Below are positions 23,081 to 33,780 of a DNA stretch of 64,000 nt, one piece after another. The DNA is from Parietaria judaica (Eukaryota > Streptophyta > Magnoliopsida > Rosales > Urticaceae), in NCBI GenBank assembly GCA_954871525.1, contig OX940869.1, positions 24,704,001-24,768,000 on the forward strand, read 5' to 3'. The position numbers and the translations under genes were made by a program. Positions within the stretch are counted from its first letter, which is position 1, and each line of letters opens with the position of its first letter. The notes under the pieces were generated by a model. It ran no database searches, was not told the origin of the DNA, and saw only the letters and a list, made by a program, of their open reading frames with translations.

Positions 23081-23723
23081 TCTGAGAAAGGCCAGGTCTT
23101 AACCCCGCCGATTCAGGCTACAAAAAGTCCAAAAAACGCCGGGTCTTAACCCCGCCGACTCAGGCAACAAAAAGTCCAAAAGAGGCCGGGTCTTAACCCC
23201 GCCGACTCAGGCAACAAAAATTCCGAGAAAGACCGGGTCTTAACCCCGCCGACTCAGGCAACAAAAATTCCGAGAAAGGCCGGGTCTTAACCCCGCCGAC
23301 TTAGGCAACAAAAAGTCTGAGAAAGACCCGGTTTTAACCCCGTCGACTCAGGAAACAAAAGTCCAAGAAAGGCCGGGTCATAACCCCGCCGACTCAGACA
23401 ACAAAAAGTCCGAGAAAGGCCGGGTATTAACCTCGCCGACTCAGGCAAGAACAAAGTCCGAGAAAGGTCAGATCTCAATCCCGCCGACTCGGGCAGCAAA
23501 GTCCGAGAAAGGCCGTATTTTAATCCTGCTGACTCAGGTAAAAAAGACCGAAAAAGGCTGGATCTAAATCTCGCCGACTCAGGGAATAAAGACCGAGAAA
23601 GGCCGGACTTAATCCTGTCGACTAAGGTTAAAAAGACCGAGAAAGGTCGGATCTCAATCCCGCGACTCAGGCAATAATGACCGAGAAAGGCCGGATATTA
23701 ATCCCGCCGAATCAGGCAATAAA
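23081..23723 (+). repeat. Tandem array 1, about 14 units of 43-47 bp
   Basis: Units follow the pattern GTCCGAGAAAGGCCGGG, TCTTAACCCCGCCGACTCAG, GCAACAAAAA. The left units are nearly identical and 46-47 bp long. Units further right diverge and shorten (for example ATCTCAATCCCGCCGACTC). It is contiguous without unique spacers, so it is a minisatellite, not a CRISPR-like array. It lies in the 3' UTR of the Tat-like element. Confidence 0.9.
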
Positions 23724-24155
23724 GACCGAGAAATAAGATGCTAAAGCGTAGAAACTCGGCAAAATACTAAAAAGACTTTACGGCGCAAAAGACCGAGAAA
23801 TAAGACGCTAAGGCGCAGAAACTCGGCAAAATACAAAAAGACGCTACGGCGCAAAAAACCGAGAAGTAAGACGCTAAGGCGCAGAAATTCGACAAAATAC
23901 TAAAAAGACGCTACGGCGCAAAAGACCGAGAAGTAAGACGCTAAGGCGGAAAAACTCGACAAAATACTAAAAGACATTACGGCGCAAAAGACTGAGAAAT
24001 AAGACGCTAAAGCGCAGAAACTCGGCAATATACTAAAAAGACGCTACGACGCAAAATATCGGGAACTAAGACGCTCAGGCACGACGCTCGGTAATACAAT
24101 AAAAATAAGACGCTAAGGTGCACAGACGAGGAAGTAAGACGCTAAGGCGCAGAAC
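23724..24155 (+). repeat. Tandem array 2, about 6-7 units of 66-67 bp
   Basis: Units follow the pattern GACCGAGAAATAAGACGCTA, AGGCGCAGAAACTCGGCAAA, ATACTAAAAAGACGCTACGG, CGCAAAA. Each unit has two related halves (GACGCTAAGGCGCA and GACGCTACGGCGCA), so an older shorter unit probably duplicated first. It begins where array 1 ends, sharing the GACCGAGAAA start. The last units (from about 24056) are degenerate. Confidence 0.85.
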
Positions 24156-24251
24156 ATTACACAATTATCTAAAAGTCCGAAGATTAATTCCGGCAACTTG
24201 GCCAAGGTGACTTAAAGCATAAAGTTTCTCGCAAGATGCAATCTCGCAAAA

Positions 24252-24265
24252 AACTGGGGGGTTAA
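24252..24265 (+). other. Polypurine tract of the Tat-like element
   Basis: AACTGGGGGGTTAA immediately precedes the LTR start TGTTATGCG. G-rich tracts of this form before TGTTA are typical of Tat-type Gypsy elements. Confidence 0.75.
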
Positions 24266-24376
24266 TGTTATGCGTACTTTTCGGAGCCTATAAAAATTAA
24301 GGCCAAAACTAATAAACGCACCCAAAAAGCCCAAAACAAATAAAGCCCAGTAAATCAACTTTTACCCGCTTTGGAA

Positions 24377-24756
24377 AGTCAACCCGAACCGGTCAAAAAA
24401 GTCAATTGGGCCCGACCCAGAAAAGTCAATAGGCCCGAGCCCGGAAAGTCAACCGATAAAGTCAACAAACGCGACCCGACAAAGTCAACGAAACCGAACC
24501 TAGAAAGTCAACAGGCTCGACACGGTAAAGTCAACTAACAAAGTCAACAGACTCGACTCAGAAAAGTCAACAGGCTCAAACCCAAAAAGTCAACAGGAAA
24601 AAGTCAACGGGCTCAAACCCGGAAAGTCAACCGACCAAGTCAACAGACGCGACCCGAAAAAGTCAACGGACCCAAACCCGGAAAGTCAACAGAAAAGGTC
24701 AATGGCCCCGACCCGAAAGGTCAACCTGAAAAGTCAATAAAAAAGTCAACCCGAAT
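24377..24756 (-). promoter_or_regulatory. Array of 21 W-box hexamers in the LTR U3
   Basis: The plus strand carries 18 AGTCAA and 3 GGTCAA hexamers, mostly within AAAGTCAAC, 8-40 bases apart. Read on the minus strand they are TTGACT or TTGACC, the W-box TTGAC[CT] bound by WRKY factors. All point the same way and end about 130 bases before the TATA box. WRKY binding is inference from the known motif. Each unit also carries GCCCGACCCGG-like sequence, so the array arose by tandem duplication of roughly 20-30 bp units. Confidence 0.7.
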
Positions 24757-24786
24757 CGCTCGGGAAACTCGGTCTGACTTAAAAAA

Positions 24787-24862
24787 CATGCCTTCGGGGC
24801 GCGCCACGCACCCCGAAGCAAAAAACATGTTTTTGGGGCGCGCCGCGCGCCCCGAAGGCATG
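24787..24862. repeat. GC-rich inverted repeat, perfect 17 bp arms
   Basis: CATGCCTTCGGGGCGCG (24787-24803) is the exact reverse complement of 24846-24862. The 42-base middle holds further GGCGCGCC-type self-complementary sequence. It ends 20 bases before the TATA box. It could form a cruciform in DNA, or a hairpin if transcribed. Confidence 0.9.
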
Positions 24863-24882
24863 AAATCAAACTTTCGACCCTC

Positions 24883-24890
24883 TATAAATA
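24883..24890 (+). promoter_or_regulatory. TATA box of the Tat-like LTR
   Basis: TATAAATA in the context CCCTCTATAAATACGAGGGC, downstream of the W-box array and inverted repeat. It is the expected core promoter of this LTR. Confidence 0.75.
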
Positions 24891-25216
24891 CGAGGGCACG
24901 TCCACCACAATTGGCAAGCACTCCCGAAGCCAAAAAAACCTATGTTTCTTGTTTATTCATAATTTCCGACTCAAATACTCGACTAATGTTGAGTGTCAGA
25001 GCGGGCGACAGAGGACCCCCCCTCTGTCCCCCTCTAAAGTTCACGTTTTGTACTCTTTTTACAGGAACGGAGGCAGGTCATACAAGGAAGATTTTCGGCC
25101 CCTCAAGAGCGAGGATCAAGCTTCAAAGCCCGTTTCGACCGTCACGCGGACACCGGGCCCGGCCCAAAATCAAGACTTGGGCCGCATTCAAGTTAATCGA
25201 TTTTCAGGCATTAACA

Positions 25217-26486
25217 CTCACTACTTTTGCACTGATTATTTTAGTGTGGTACGAAATTGTGGAATTAAGTGTATGAATGAGTGATATGAGATATGAATAT
25301 GATAAAGAAATTGTGGACTTAGCGGTTGTGGTCTATGCGTTATCGGTTTAATTGGTTTTCGGTAAAAAATTATGTTTTTGGTTTCATTTGTTCTTCACCC
25401 CTACATTCTACATAAACATTTTCAGGTAATATTAGACCAACTATACATTTCAACATCGGGTCGGGAAAAAATTCAGAGAAGAAATCTAATTACATATATA
25501 CAAGGTTTTGAAAACCTCGGCACCCCAACAGTTTACCTGTGGCAAACCTCTTTTGTAATGAATGAAACATATTTTTTTTTTCGGTAATCCTCTTTTGATA
25601 TAGGTACTTTTTTTTTTTTTTTATATATAAATATTTTGTTCTCAAATTAGTTCTATGACTAAGAAAATCATATTTCCCTAAAACTTACAAATTTCTAAAC
25701 ACTCCTCTAAAATCTCATTTTACGTAAATAAATTTGATTTTTTTTTTCAAAAAAATTATATGTTGTAATTTTTAAATTTTGAGTAGATTTTTTTTATTTC
25801 TTATTATTATTTTAACGCAAAACTAGTCAGTATATTTATCAGTTTTGCAGTATACTTATCGGTTTGTGCTTTATCCAACAGTATCAGTTTCTAAAAATAT
25901 TACAGAAATCTCATCAATTTATCTGTAAATTGAACTTCCGGTCGGTTTACGGATTTTGTGTTAATACCAAAACATTTATGAATGGAAATTACACTTATAC
26001 ATAGGGATGCATAAAAGCTCTTTAGCCTTTGCTCTACTCTATGCATTAAAACTTTAAATATGAGTACTTATAAGTTTAAAAATCCATTTCAGTGCCCAAG
26101 CTATCACACAAAGTCACAAAAAATAATTATTCATAAAAAAATATAAAAACCGGTTCTAAAGAACTAGTTCTCAAAACTTAAGAACCGCAAACTGAAAAAA
26201 AAAAAAAAAATCTTGACAGCCAAGCATTTTCCAGTTTCCCCGTAAAAAAAAAAAAGCCGATATCCAAGTAATTTTTATAACTCGAGTTTGTGCGCCGCAT
26301 CCAATTATCGAAAACATAATGAACACCCAACGTATATCGTGTCGTAAGTAAATTGCATTTATAAGTATATACGGGTTTAAATTGCCTCTTATTACGTGTG
26401 TCGTTTCACATAACCCCAAACTCTATTAAAATCTCACTGAAATATAAGTTATTATTATTATTATTATTATATATTATATTAATTGA
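25217..26486. other. AT-rich intergenic DNA, nothing recognised
   Basis: Low-complexity T and A runs (25566-25622, 25740-25750, 26195-26210) and no coding frame with domain similarity. No clear element boundaries were seen between the Tat-like LTR and the foldback at 26487. Confidence 0.6.
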
Positions 26487-26823
26487 GGGTTAATCCCAAC
26501 AAAAGTTCTAATACTTTCAAAAACTTGAGCATGTTTGTTCTAATTCTTTTTTTCGCCCAGACAAAGTTCCAATTCTTTGGTTTGTATCCCATTGATACTT
26601 CCGTAAAATTTCCGTCCTCCACTATTGCCCATACCACGTGTCACTCTTATTTTGTAGTTCCGATGAGAACAAGTTCATTGGTCGGTGGAGGACAAGATTT
26701 TTGACGGAAGTACCAATAGGAATACGGAACCAAAGAATTGGAACTTTGTTCGAACGAAAAAAAAAAATAGAACTTACAGGTTCATTTTTTGAAAGTATTA
26801 AATTTTTTTGTCAGGATTAACCC
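26487..26823. mobile_element. Foldback/MITE-like element, 337 bp
   Basis: It begins GGGTTAATCC and ends GGATTAACCC. The two halves are imperfect reverse complements over most of their length: TAATACTTTCAAAAA, ACAAAGTTCCAATTCTTTGG and ACTTCCGT occur on one side with their complements on the other. The transcript would fold into a long hairpin. No clean target duplication is visible in the AT-rich flanks, so the superfamily is open. It ends 336 bases before the thioredoxin start codon. Confidence 0.75.
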
Positions 26824-27159
26824 ATAAATTAATTAAATTCATTTAAAATAAATATTAAATATTTTTAAATACTATTATTTTATGGAATACGCATACATCG
26901 ATTTTTGATGTATTGAATATTGATAACATCAAATCGGCACAATCGATTATCAATTTTTGTAATCTTCCAAAAACAAAATCAATATACCCGCAAGCCCGGC
27001 CCGTGAAATTAAACCCCCGGGCCCGCTAGCCAGGGTCTTACACCTCGATAGTAGTATCCATATTTCCGCCCCCAAGTTGTATTAAATTACGGTTTTAGCC
27101 TTTTTAGTCAGCGAGTGTAGCACTTGCACAGAGAGAAAGAGCAACCCATCGGTGAAGAA

Positions 27160-27719
27160 ATGGGAGGATTCTTTTCATCCGCCGCCGCCGCCGCCGAGGG
27201 CTCGCCGTCGTCGGTGCTGAAGTTCCATTCCACCAACAGATGGCTTCTCCACTTCAACGAATGCAAAGATTCCCCCAAGCTCGTAACTTCTTCTTCCTCC
27301 CCTTCTGGATCTCAACTTTCCGCATCTCTCTTCATTGATTTCGTTTTCTATTTTCGATTTTGGTGAGCGAAGATCGTGATCGATTTCTCGGCCAAGTGGT
27401 GCGGTCCCTGCAAGTTCATAGAGCCCGCCATCGACGACATGGCCGCCAGGCTCCCCGACGTTGAGTTCGTCAAGATCGACGTCGACGAGTTGTCCGTACG
27501 TCGGCGATTATTTGTTCGATTTTTTCGAATTTTGGTATGATCAATTCGGAACCCTAAAGCTTGCTTCTTTTTCTTCTTGTAAAGGACGTCTCTAAAGAAT
27601 TCAGCGTTCAAGCTATGCCGACCTTCGTGCTGTGGAAGCATGGGAAGGAGGTGGACAGAGTCGTCGGAGCGAAGAAGGACGAGCTCGAGAAGAAGGTCAA
27701 CAAGCACCGATCAGGCTAA
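27160..27719 (+). CDS. Thioredoxin h (h2-like), 3 exons, 126 residues
   Basis: Thioredoxin h is a small disulfide reductase kept reduced by NADPH-thioredoxin reductase. Exons are 27160-27282, 27373-27495 and 27585-27719, all in phase 0 with GT-AG introns. The active site WCGPC is at residues 50-54 after VIDFSAK, and the cis-proline motif AMPTF has its Pro at 94. The N-terminus MGGFFSS has Gly2, as in Arabidopsis TRX h2 where Gly2 is myristoylated, so membrane association is possible. An N-terminal extension and SVLKFHSTNRWLLHFNECK also resemble h2. An ATG at 27124 is in the same frame upstream, but MGG is the start that fits the family. It faces the H+-ATPase gene tail to tail with 163 bp between stops. 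Confidence 0.95.
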
Positions 27720-27882
27720 AACTGTAAACCCTAATTGTCAACTTCATTGATTCTCTTTACTTCTTTCGTCAATGGCTTCTTTTAGAGAGTGTATGTATGT
27801 GACTTTGTTCATCAATAATCGTACTACAAATGAACGAGTTCTTAGAAATTCGAAGTAAACTTTGTTTGGTTGAAGGGTTCTC

Positions 27883-30800
27883 TCAGACGGTGTAAGCTTG
27901 TTGAATTGTGTCGATGTCAAGGCCTTTCAGTCTCACCACTGTCTCCACATGACCTTTCAGTGTGCTCAGCTCTCTCAGTCTGCAAAACCCGGGAAATATA
28001 TGTAGTATGTTCATGGATTCTCATCTTAAGGCATTTCGGGTTAGAGAAAAATGTATGATATTACCTGGCGATCTCGGCTCGTCGTTTAGCCTCTTCAGCC
28101 ATCTGATTGAGCTCTGTGTAGGGCGTGCGCTCGGCGAACATCGTTGGCTCGGGCGCTTGGAGCCCGTGGAGCGTCCTCTGCGCGTGGGCCCACTTGAGCT
28201 CGCGCTCTTCCTTGCCGAAGTCTTTCTTCCTCGTGAAGGCGACCTGCGGAGAGCCAGGCTGCGAGTAAGTCTCGGGATGTGAATTGGATTTTTGAGGGAG
28301 ATTCTGTTTCGTACCCTTTGTTCGATGACGAGATCCCATGCCCTTCCACTCAGCGCGTACCGGATGAAGAACTTGATGGGATCGAGAGGGAGGTAGAAGA
28401 TTAGGTTGTACAGCCAAACCACGCCGGCCCATCTCCATCCAATCCCTTCGATTGCGGTGAAGCTCCAATTTGAATACACGGCTATCACTGTGGCAATCTG
28501 CTCAAATCCAACAAGAGGAATGCGGGAAAATCAGAATCTAGAGGGGGACAATTCGATCATGTTGTTGGAACGAGATGTTAGTTGAGTTTGTCAACGGCTT
28601 TTCGATCGGTTTCCAACTAATATGCACATGAGATTCTAGTTGAATTTTGTCATCAGCTTTTGGATCAAAATCAATCAGAAATGCACAAGCCCTACCAGAG
28701 AGTGAGGCGGAAACTAAACCCTAAATAAAAAATTTGAAAGCTGGTTTGATCATTGAGGTCAGAGCGACATGTTGATTGAATTTGGTCAGTGAATTTTATG
28801 CAGAATGCTACAGGATAGAAAGGCGGAAACTAAACAATAAATCAAAAAAATGATAAAGCTCGTTCGATCATTGTGATTGAACGATCGGACATGTGCAGTC
28901 CTAGCAAAGAGGGAGCCGGAAACTCACTCTTGAATGAGATGCTGATTGAATTTGCTCAAACAGCTTTTGGATCAAATTCGGTAGGAAATGATCCTACCAA
29001 AGAGGAAGGTGGAACCTACTAAATAAATAATCGAAACTCAATCGATTATTGTAGTTGAAGCGAGATGTTGGGTGAATTTGGTCATCGAATTTTGGATCAA
29101 TTCCGGTGTAAGAACTCCCTATGAAAGATGAGGGTGGAAACTAAACTTTAAATAAAAAAAATGGAAGGCTCGTTCGATAATGTGGTGGGAGCGAGATACG
29201 GGTTGAATGTGATCATCGAATTTCGGAATAGTTTTGGTGTAAGATGCACAAACCTATCAAAGATGAAGGTGGAATCTAAACCCGAAAGCTAAACTCACCA
29301 GCTGGGCGACCACGTAAGTGACGGCAAGCAAAAAGCCAGGACGTTCCACAAAAGACCAATTCCTCGATCGCGTCACGAATATAAGAGCTTGGCTTATGGT
29401 GCTCACTTGCAGATATACCGCCGAGGCTAGTTTTCTGCTCCCGTGCATCTCCCGAAGGCTTGAAACCCCGAACATTTCCTGGGATTTTGGTATTAGAGAC
29501 ATATTTGTAAATCTACATCAGAAGTTAAGCTGATATAGATCAGCAAAAAATAAGATTACTTACAGGAAAGAAATCTGTTTTGTAAGCTATCCAGAAGAAA
29601 ATGACCGTCATCATCGCCAGGTACGTGCCGAGAACGACTCCGGTCGCGAAGATCTCCGCCAGCTTCCAGCTGTCCGGCAGTGGGGACGGTTTAACTCTGT
29701 CTTTCGACACGGTCAAAATGGTACCTAGCGTGTTAAAAAATCACCTCGTCGTTGGTGTAGCCGTTTTACAAGAAACTTGGGCCTCAAGGTAAACAGAGAG
29801 TACGAACCATCGTTGAGGATAGCGATGATAAGAACCATGAATGGTGGAAAATCGAAGTGCCATATCAGGGCTAGCAACATGAAACCGAGCTGTTTGACAG
29901 GAAATCCAAACAAAACACGTCAAAGAAAGAGATTCGTGGAATCTGTTACGTGATTAATTAAACCCGCTTAGCTTACCACGATTCGAATTGTAACGGAAAC
30001 AGCATATATCTGCATTAAGAGATTGAACACCTTTATGTCAATAAACAGATACAGTAACAAAGCCTTGTACAGTTTTTGAGGAAAATGCCCAAAAATAAGA
30101 GTCACTCACGGTATAGTTTTTCATTCTCTGGAATATTGCCCGGCTAGTAAGTACAGCGCTTATGATGACACTCAAGCCAGGCTCGGTGAAGACAATGTCG
30201 GAAGCGCTGCGAGCTGCATCAGTCGCTCCGGCAACCGCAATGCCGATATCGGCCATTTTCAGGGCAGGAGCGTCGTTGACTCCATCCCCGGTCATTCCGC
30301 ATATGTGTCTCTTTGCTTGCAGCCGCTTTACGATCTCGTACTTGTGCTCTAAAATCAGAAAGACCAGTCCTGGTTAAGTCAAGAATCAAGATAACGCGTT
30401 TGAGGTTGCTGAGTGAGATCAAAGCACCCGGGAAAACTTCAGCGAAGCCATCAGCCTTTTCGAGCAGTTCATCGACAGGCAAAGTGAGGACTGACTCGTC
30501 CTTTTGTTGTCCTAATAGAGCAGAAGAAGGATACATGTTGGTCCCCATTCCCAGCCGCCGGCCTGTCTCCTTCGCTATAGTCAGCTGATCGCCTGAACAG
30601 ACAGTAACCGAAAAAGCGTAATCATTGGGTAGAGATGATTCATGATCAAGTGAGAAAAAAAAAATCTCTGAAAATACATATCATCTTGCAATTTTCGTAA
30701 AATATTAATATACAATTCCGGTTTCGAATAATACAATCGAATCACGATTATTAAGTAATCAACTACTGAGAGAGCAGACCGGTGATCATTTTAATGTTGA

Positions 30801-33780
30801 CCCCAAGATTCAATGCCCTTCGAATTGTCTCGGCGCTATCATGTCTAGGCGGGTCGAACAGAGGCACAAGGCCTATAAACTGCCAAGGCCCGCCTTTGCT
30901 CTCCTTCCTTCCCTCCGGAACTTCCTGCAGACCAAATGTCAATACGTACACAATAGATCCTGCAATACAGGTCATGAACAAGGCTTATATTACCTGGTAA
31001 GCCACAGCGAGAGATCTCAGTCCTCGCTCGGCGAACTTATCAATGACGGTATGCACCCTACTTTCGATCTCAGCTCGGTTGTGTGCAAGATTCAGAATCT
31101 ATAACCAACCGGGAAACAGAATGAATCGCTTTAAATAGGATTGGGATTCAGAATGAATGGCCAAATGGTGGCTGATGATGGTACCTGCTCGGGTGCGCCT
31201 TTGCTCACTCTATGCATTTTGCCTCGAGTGTCGATGTATGTCAGAGCGGTTCGCTTATCGGTGGGGTTGAAGGGAAGAAAATGCACCTCTTTAATGCCAG
31301 CTCGTGCCTGCAATATTGCAAATAGAAAGAAGTTTAACCTTAGAATGGAGCATTTCCTTCAGTTGGTTATTTTTGGGGAGTCCGTGGTAGTAGCAGATAG
31401 ATTGAACTGCTACACCGATTAGGATGAAATAAAACGAACCACATGTTATTTTACATTATTCATTAGCTTAATCGATTTTCGGAATTTGTCAAACGTTTTC
31501 CTCCATCTCATAATTTTTCCGATTTGCAATTTTATGTACATGTGTACATTTTTAACTGTGTTTCTTCATATGTTTGTCCATTTTGAACAATATATGACCG
31601 ATAAAACCGTAAGTAATCTCGATTACCTCAATTGGGTCAGCCAACATCCCGACAATGGCAGCATCTATGGCGTCTTGATTCAACAGACGCGAGGCTCGAG
31701 CGGCCATCAGCACCACTGTGTCTGCGTCTACTCTTTTGGCAAAAACCTACACGAATACACGAAGAAGAGTTTTATCATAGAAAGAAGAGGAAACACATGT
31801 AAAAACACGTGCAAAATTTCCGATACTAACCTCGATAAGATTTTTGTCAATGGAAAGTTTGTTCAGCGTGAGAGTCCCGGTTTTGTCGCTGCAAAGCACA
31901 TCCATTCCTGCCATTTCTTCAATGGCTGTCATTCTTTTAGTTATAGCTCCCTATAATTATGATGTCAAGAAATCATCAGTGTTTAAATAGACATAAATTG
32001 GAATAAGTTGTAAGGATCTTAACAAAATTACCTGCTGAGATAAGCGGTAAGAGCCGGTCGCCATTGTCACGGACAAAACTGTGGGCATGGCGATTGGAAT
32101 TCCTCCAATGAGAAGAACCAACAGATTATCGATCCCTCGACGGTACGGCAGCTGCTGAATCGGGAACATGACAATGATCTCCATGATCATCCCCAGGGCT
32201 ATTGAGCATATGCAGAAGTTTCCTATAGCAGTCAAGACCTATAAAACCAAGTGTAGAAAAACAAAATTAGCACATTACTAAAAACTACGGCATTTCGGTT
32301 TCGCTTTTTCTTTCGTTTACCGTTTGAAAATGTCCTTGTTGATTGGTATTGTCCACGAGATGAGCTGCTTTACCGAAGAATGTATGAACACCAGTGGCAA
32401 TGACCACAGCCTCGATTTCTCCTTGCTTGCATGTGGAGCCCGAATAAACGCTCTCGCTTGGGCCTTTTGTCACCGGCAGAGACTCGCCGGTCAGTGCAGA
32501 CTGCAAAATCCAAGTAATGCGTGTGAATAATAATGATCACATATTTTTGGCTATGGTTGTATCCAAGCATGCACCTGATCAATCTGCAAGGGATCGCCGT
32601 GAAGAAGACGGGCATCTGCAGGAATAATGTCTCCCAGCTTTATGCTTATTACGTCGCCAGGAACAAGAACCGCGGCATCTTCTTCGATCCATTTCCCGTC
32701 TCGAAGAACCTGAATTCAAAACAAAAAAAGCCGCCTTCAATACGAACATTCCTCACAAGTTAAGAGTTCAAAGAGCATATATAGTTTGTTTCATCTCTCT
32801 CTCTTCAATTCAATACCATGGCTTTCGGAGCTAGACGCGCCATAAGCGCAGCTGCTGCATTACCGGCATTGTTCTCTTCTATGGAACTTATGGTCGAGTT
32901 GATCAAAAGCAGCGCAACAATCCCCGCAAAATCTTGCCAGTCCGGGAGTTCTCCCTAAAATAAACATAAAACAAAAAACGCTTATTACCGTCTCTTCAAA
33001 AACGGCGAAAATATCCATTAACATGACTAGAGATCAAAACCTAGCTCTCAAAAGGGTGCTTGAAAAAGGGGAACTTGACATAACTGAAAAGTTGACAATG
33101 CTTAATGCAAAAGTGAAGTTAAAGAGGAAGAATCACATTTGAAAAAGAAAAAAAAAAGAAGCTATGCACGAGAAAGAACTCACTCCTCCATTGGCGAGGG
33201 CAATGGCGATGATCGCAGCAGCTTCCATGACCCATGATAAAGGGTTCCACATAAACCCTACGAACTTCAAAATTTTGCTTTCCTATCATAGAAAAAAAAA
33301 GTACTTTAATTCACAAGGAGACCAGTTCCAAAGATCAATATAATTGTCGTAACAAATAAAAATAAAAATCATAATAATAATAATAATAATAATAATAACC
33401 TTCTTTTCCTCGAGCTTGTTGTAGCCAAAAGTGGCCAATCTTTGTTGAGCAGCCTCCGAGGAGAGGCCATGCTCGTTACACCTCAAGATGTCAAACACTT
33501 CTTCCAGAGGCACGTTTTCCTGAAAACGTAATGTCAATGTTGTGTTTGTTTTCACTTAATCAGCTACTAAATCAGAAGACTAATAACGTTATAAATATCT
33601 AGGTAGACTTTTTCCTTATCATTCAGATTCAGAAATAACATCATATATACGTATCAGCTGAAACTGAAACAAAACTCCGTATTATTCATATATATATATA
33701 CGTATTTATTTATATGAAATTACCAAATCTACGGCTTCTTTCGCAACCGCCTCTAGTGTCTCGGCCTTGCTCTCTTCCAT
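27883..33780 (-). CDS. Plasma-membrane H+-ATPase (P3A-type, AHA family), 21 exons, 955 residues
   Basis: It pumps protons out of the cell to energise transport. Exons (minus strand): 33780-33724, 33519-33400, 33282-33184, 32954-32817, 32709-32575, 32500-32321, 32238-32032, 31950-31831, 31746-31627, 31307-31185, 31098-30994, 30924-30780, 30592-30428, 30348-30110, 30009-29977, 29889-29808, 29724-29564, 29478-29299, 28497-28315, 28243-28065, 27979-27883. All introns are GT-AG and the frame is open. TGES is at 187, phosphorylated Asp334 in DKTGTLT, and GDGVND at 592. Transport residues equivalent to AHA2 Asn106, Arg655 and Asp684 are Asn111, Arg660 and Asp689. The C-terminus ends QAYTV, the 14-3-3 site with phosphorylatable Thr954. 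Length matches the family (about 950), so it is likely functional. Gly612 replaces the Asp of the usual AVADATDAAR. Confidence 0.97.

Larger units (their letters stand above)
22588..25216 (+). mobile_element. 3' part of a Tat-like Ty3/Gypsy element: 3' UTR arrays plus LTR
   Basis: No gag or pol is present. The segment has an antisense ORF, two adjacent tandem arrays, a polypurine tract (AACTGGGGGGTTAA) and an LTR beginning TGTTATGCG at 24266 and ending GGCATTAACA at 25216. An extra antisense ORF and a hypervariable, array-rich 3' UTR are known traits of the plant Tat lineage; assignment to Tat rests on this and on the tract, not on pol sequence. The LINE tail abuts the left edge, so the LINE probably inserted into this element and its 5' part lies outside the window. 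Confidence 0.75.
24266..25216 (+). repeat. 3' LTR of the Tat-like element (951 bp)
   Basis: It starts TGTTATGCG and ends GGCATTAACA (terminal TGTTA/TAACA inversion). The inner order is a GTCAA-rich array (24377-24756), a GC-rich inverted repeat (24787-24862), a TATA box (24883), then a transcribed-looking part with CCCCCCTCTGTCCCCC. The next five bases (CTCAC) are the candidate target duplication; its partner is not in the window. Confidence 0.8.

Noticed and set aside
23287..23499. Repetitive minus-strand ORF with LPESAGL-type repeats
   Set aside because: It is a translation of the 46-47 bp tandem units, which keep a frame by chance.
23081..24155. Regular repeats that could suggest a CRISPR array
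   Set aside because: The units are contiguous with no unique spacers and lie in a plant retrotransposon 3' UTR. They are minisatellites.
24788..25284. Overlapping ORFs in the Tat-like LTR (162 and 111 codons)
   Set aside because: They span the inverted repeat, TATA box and LTR end, with no domain. Fortuitous.
27348..27707. 119-codon minus-strand ORF over the thioredoxin gene
   Set aside because: It is the antisense shadow of exons 2 and 3 and their intron.
27870..28282. Plus-strand ORFs at the ATPase 3' end
   Set aside because: They are antisense shadows of exons 20 and 21 of the H+-ATPase.
30162..30588. Plus-strand ORFs inside the ATPase gene
   Set aside because: Shadows of exons 13 and 14, which encode GDGVND and neighbouring sequence on the minus strand.
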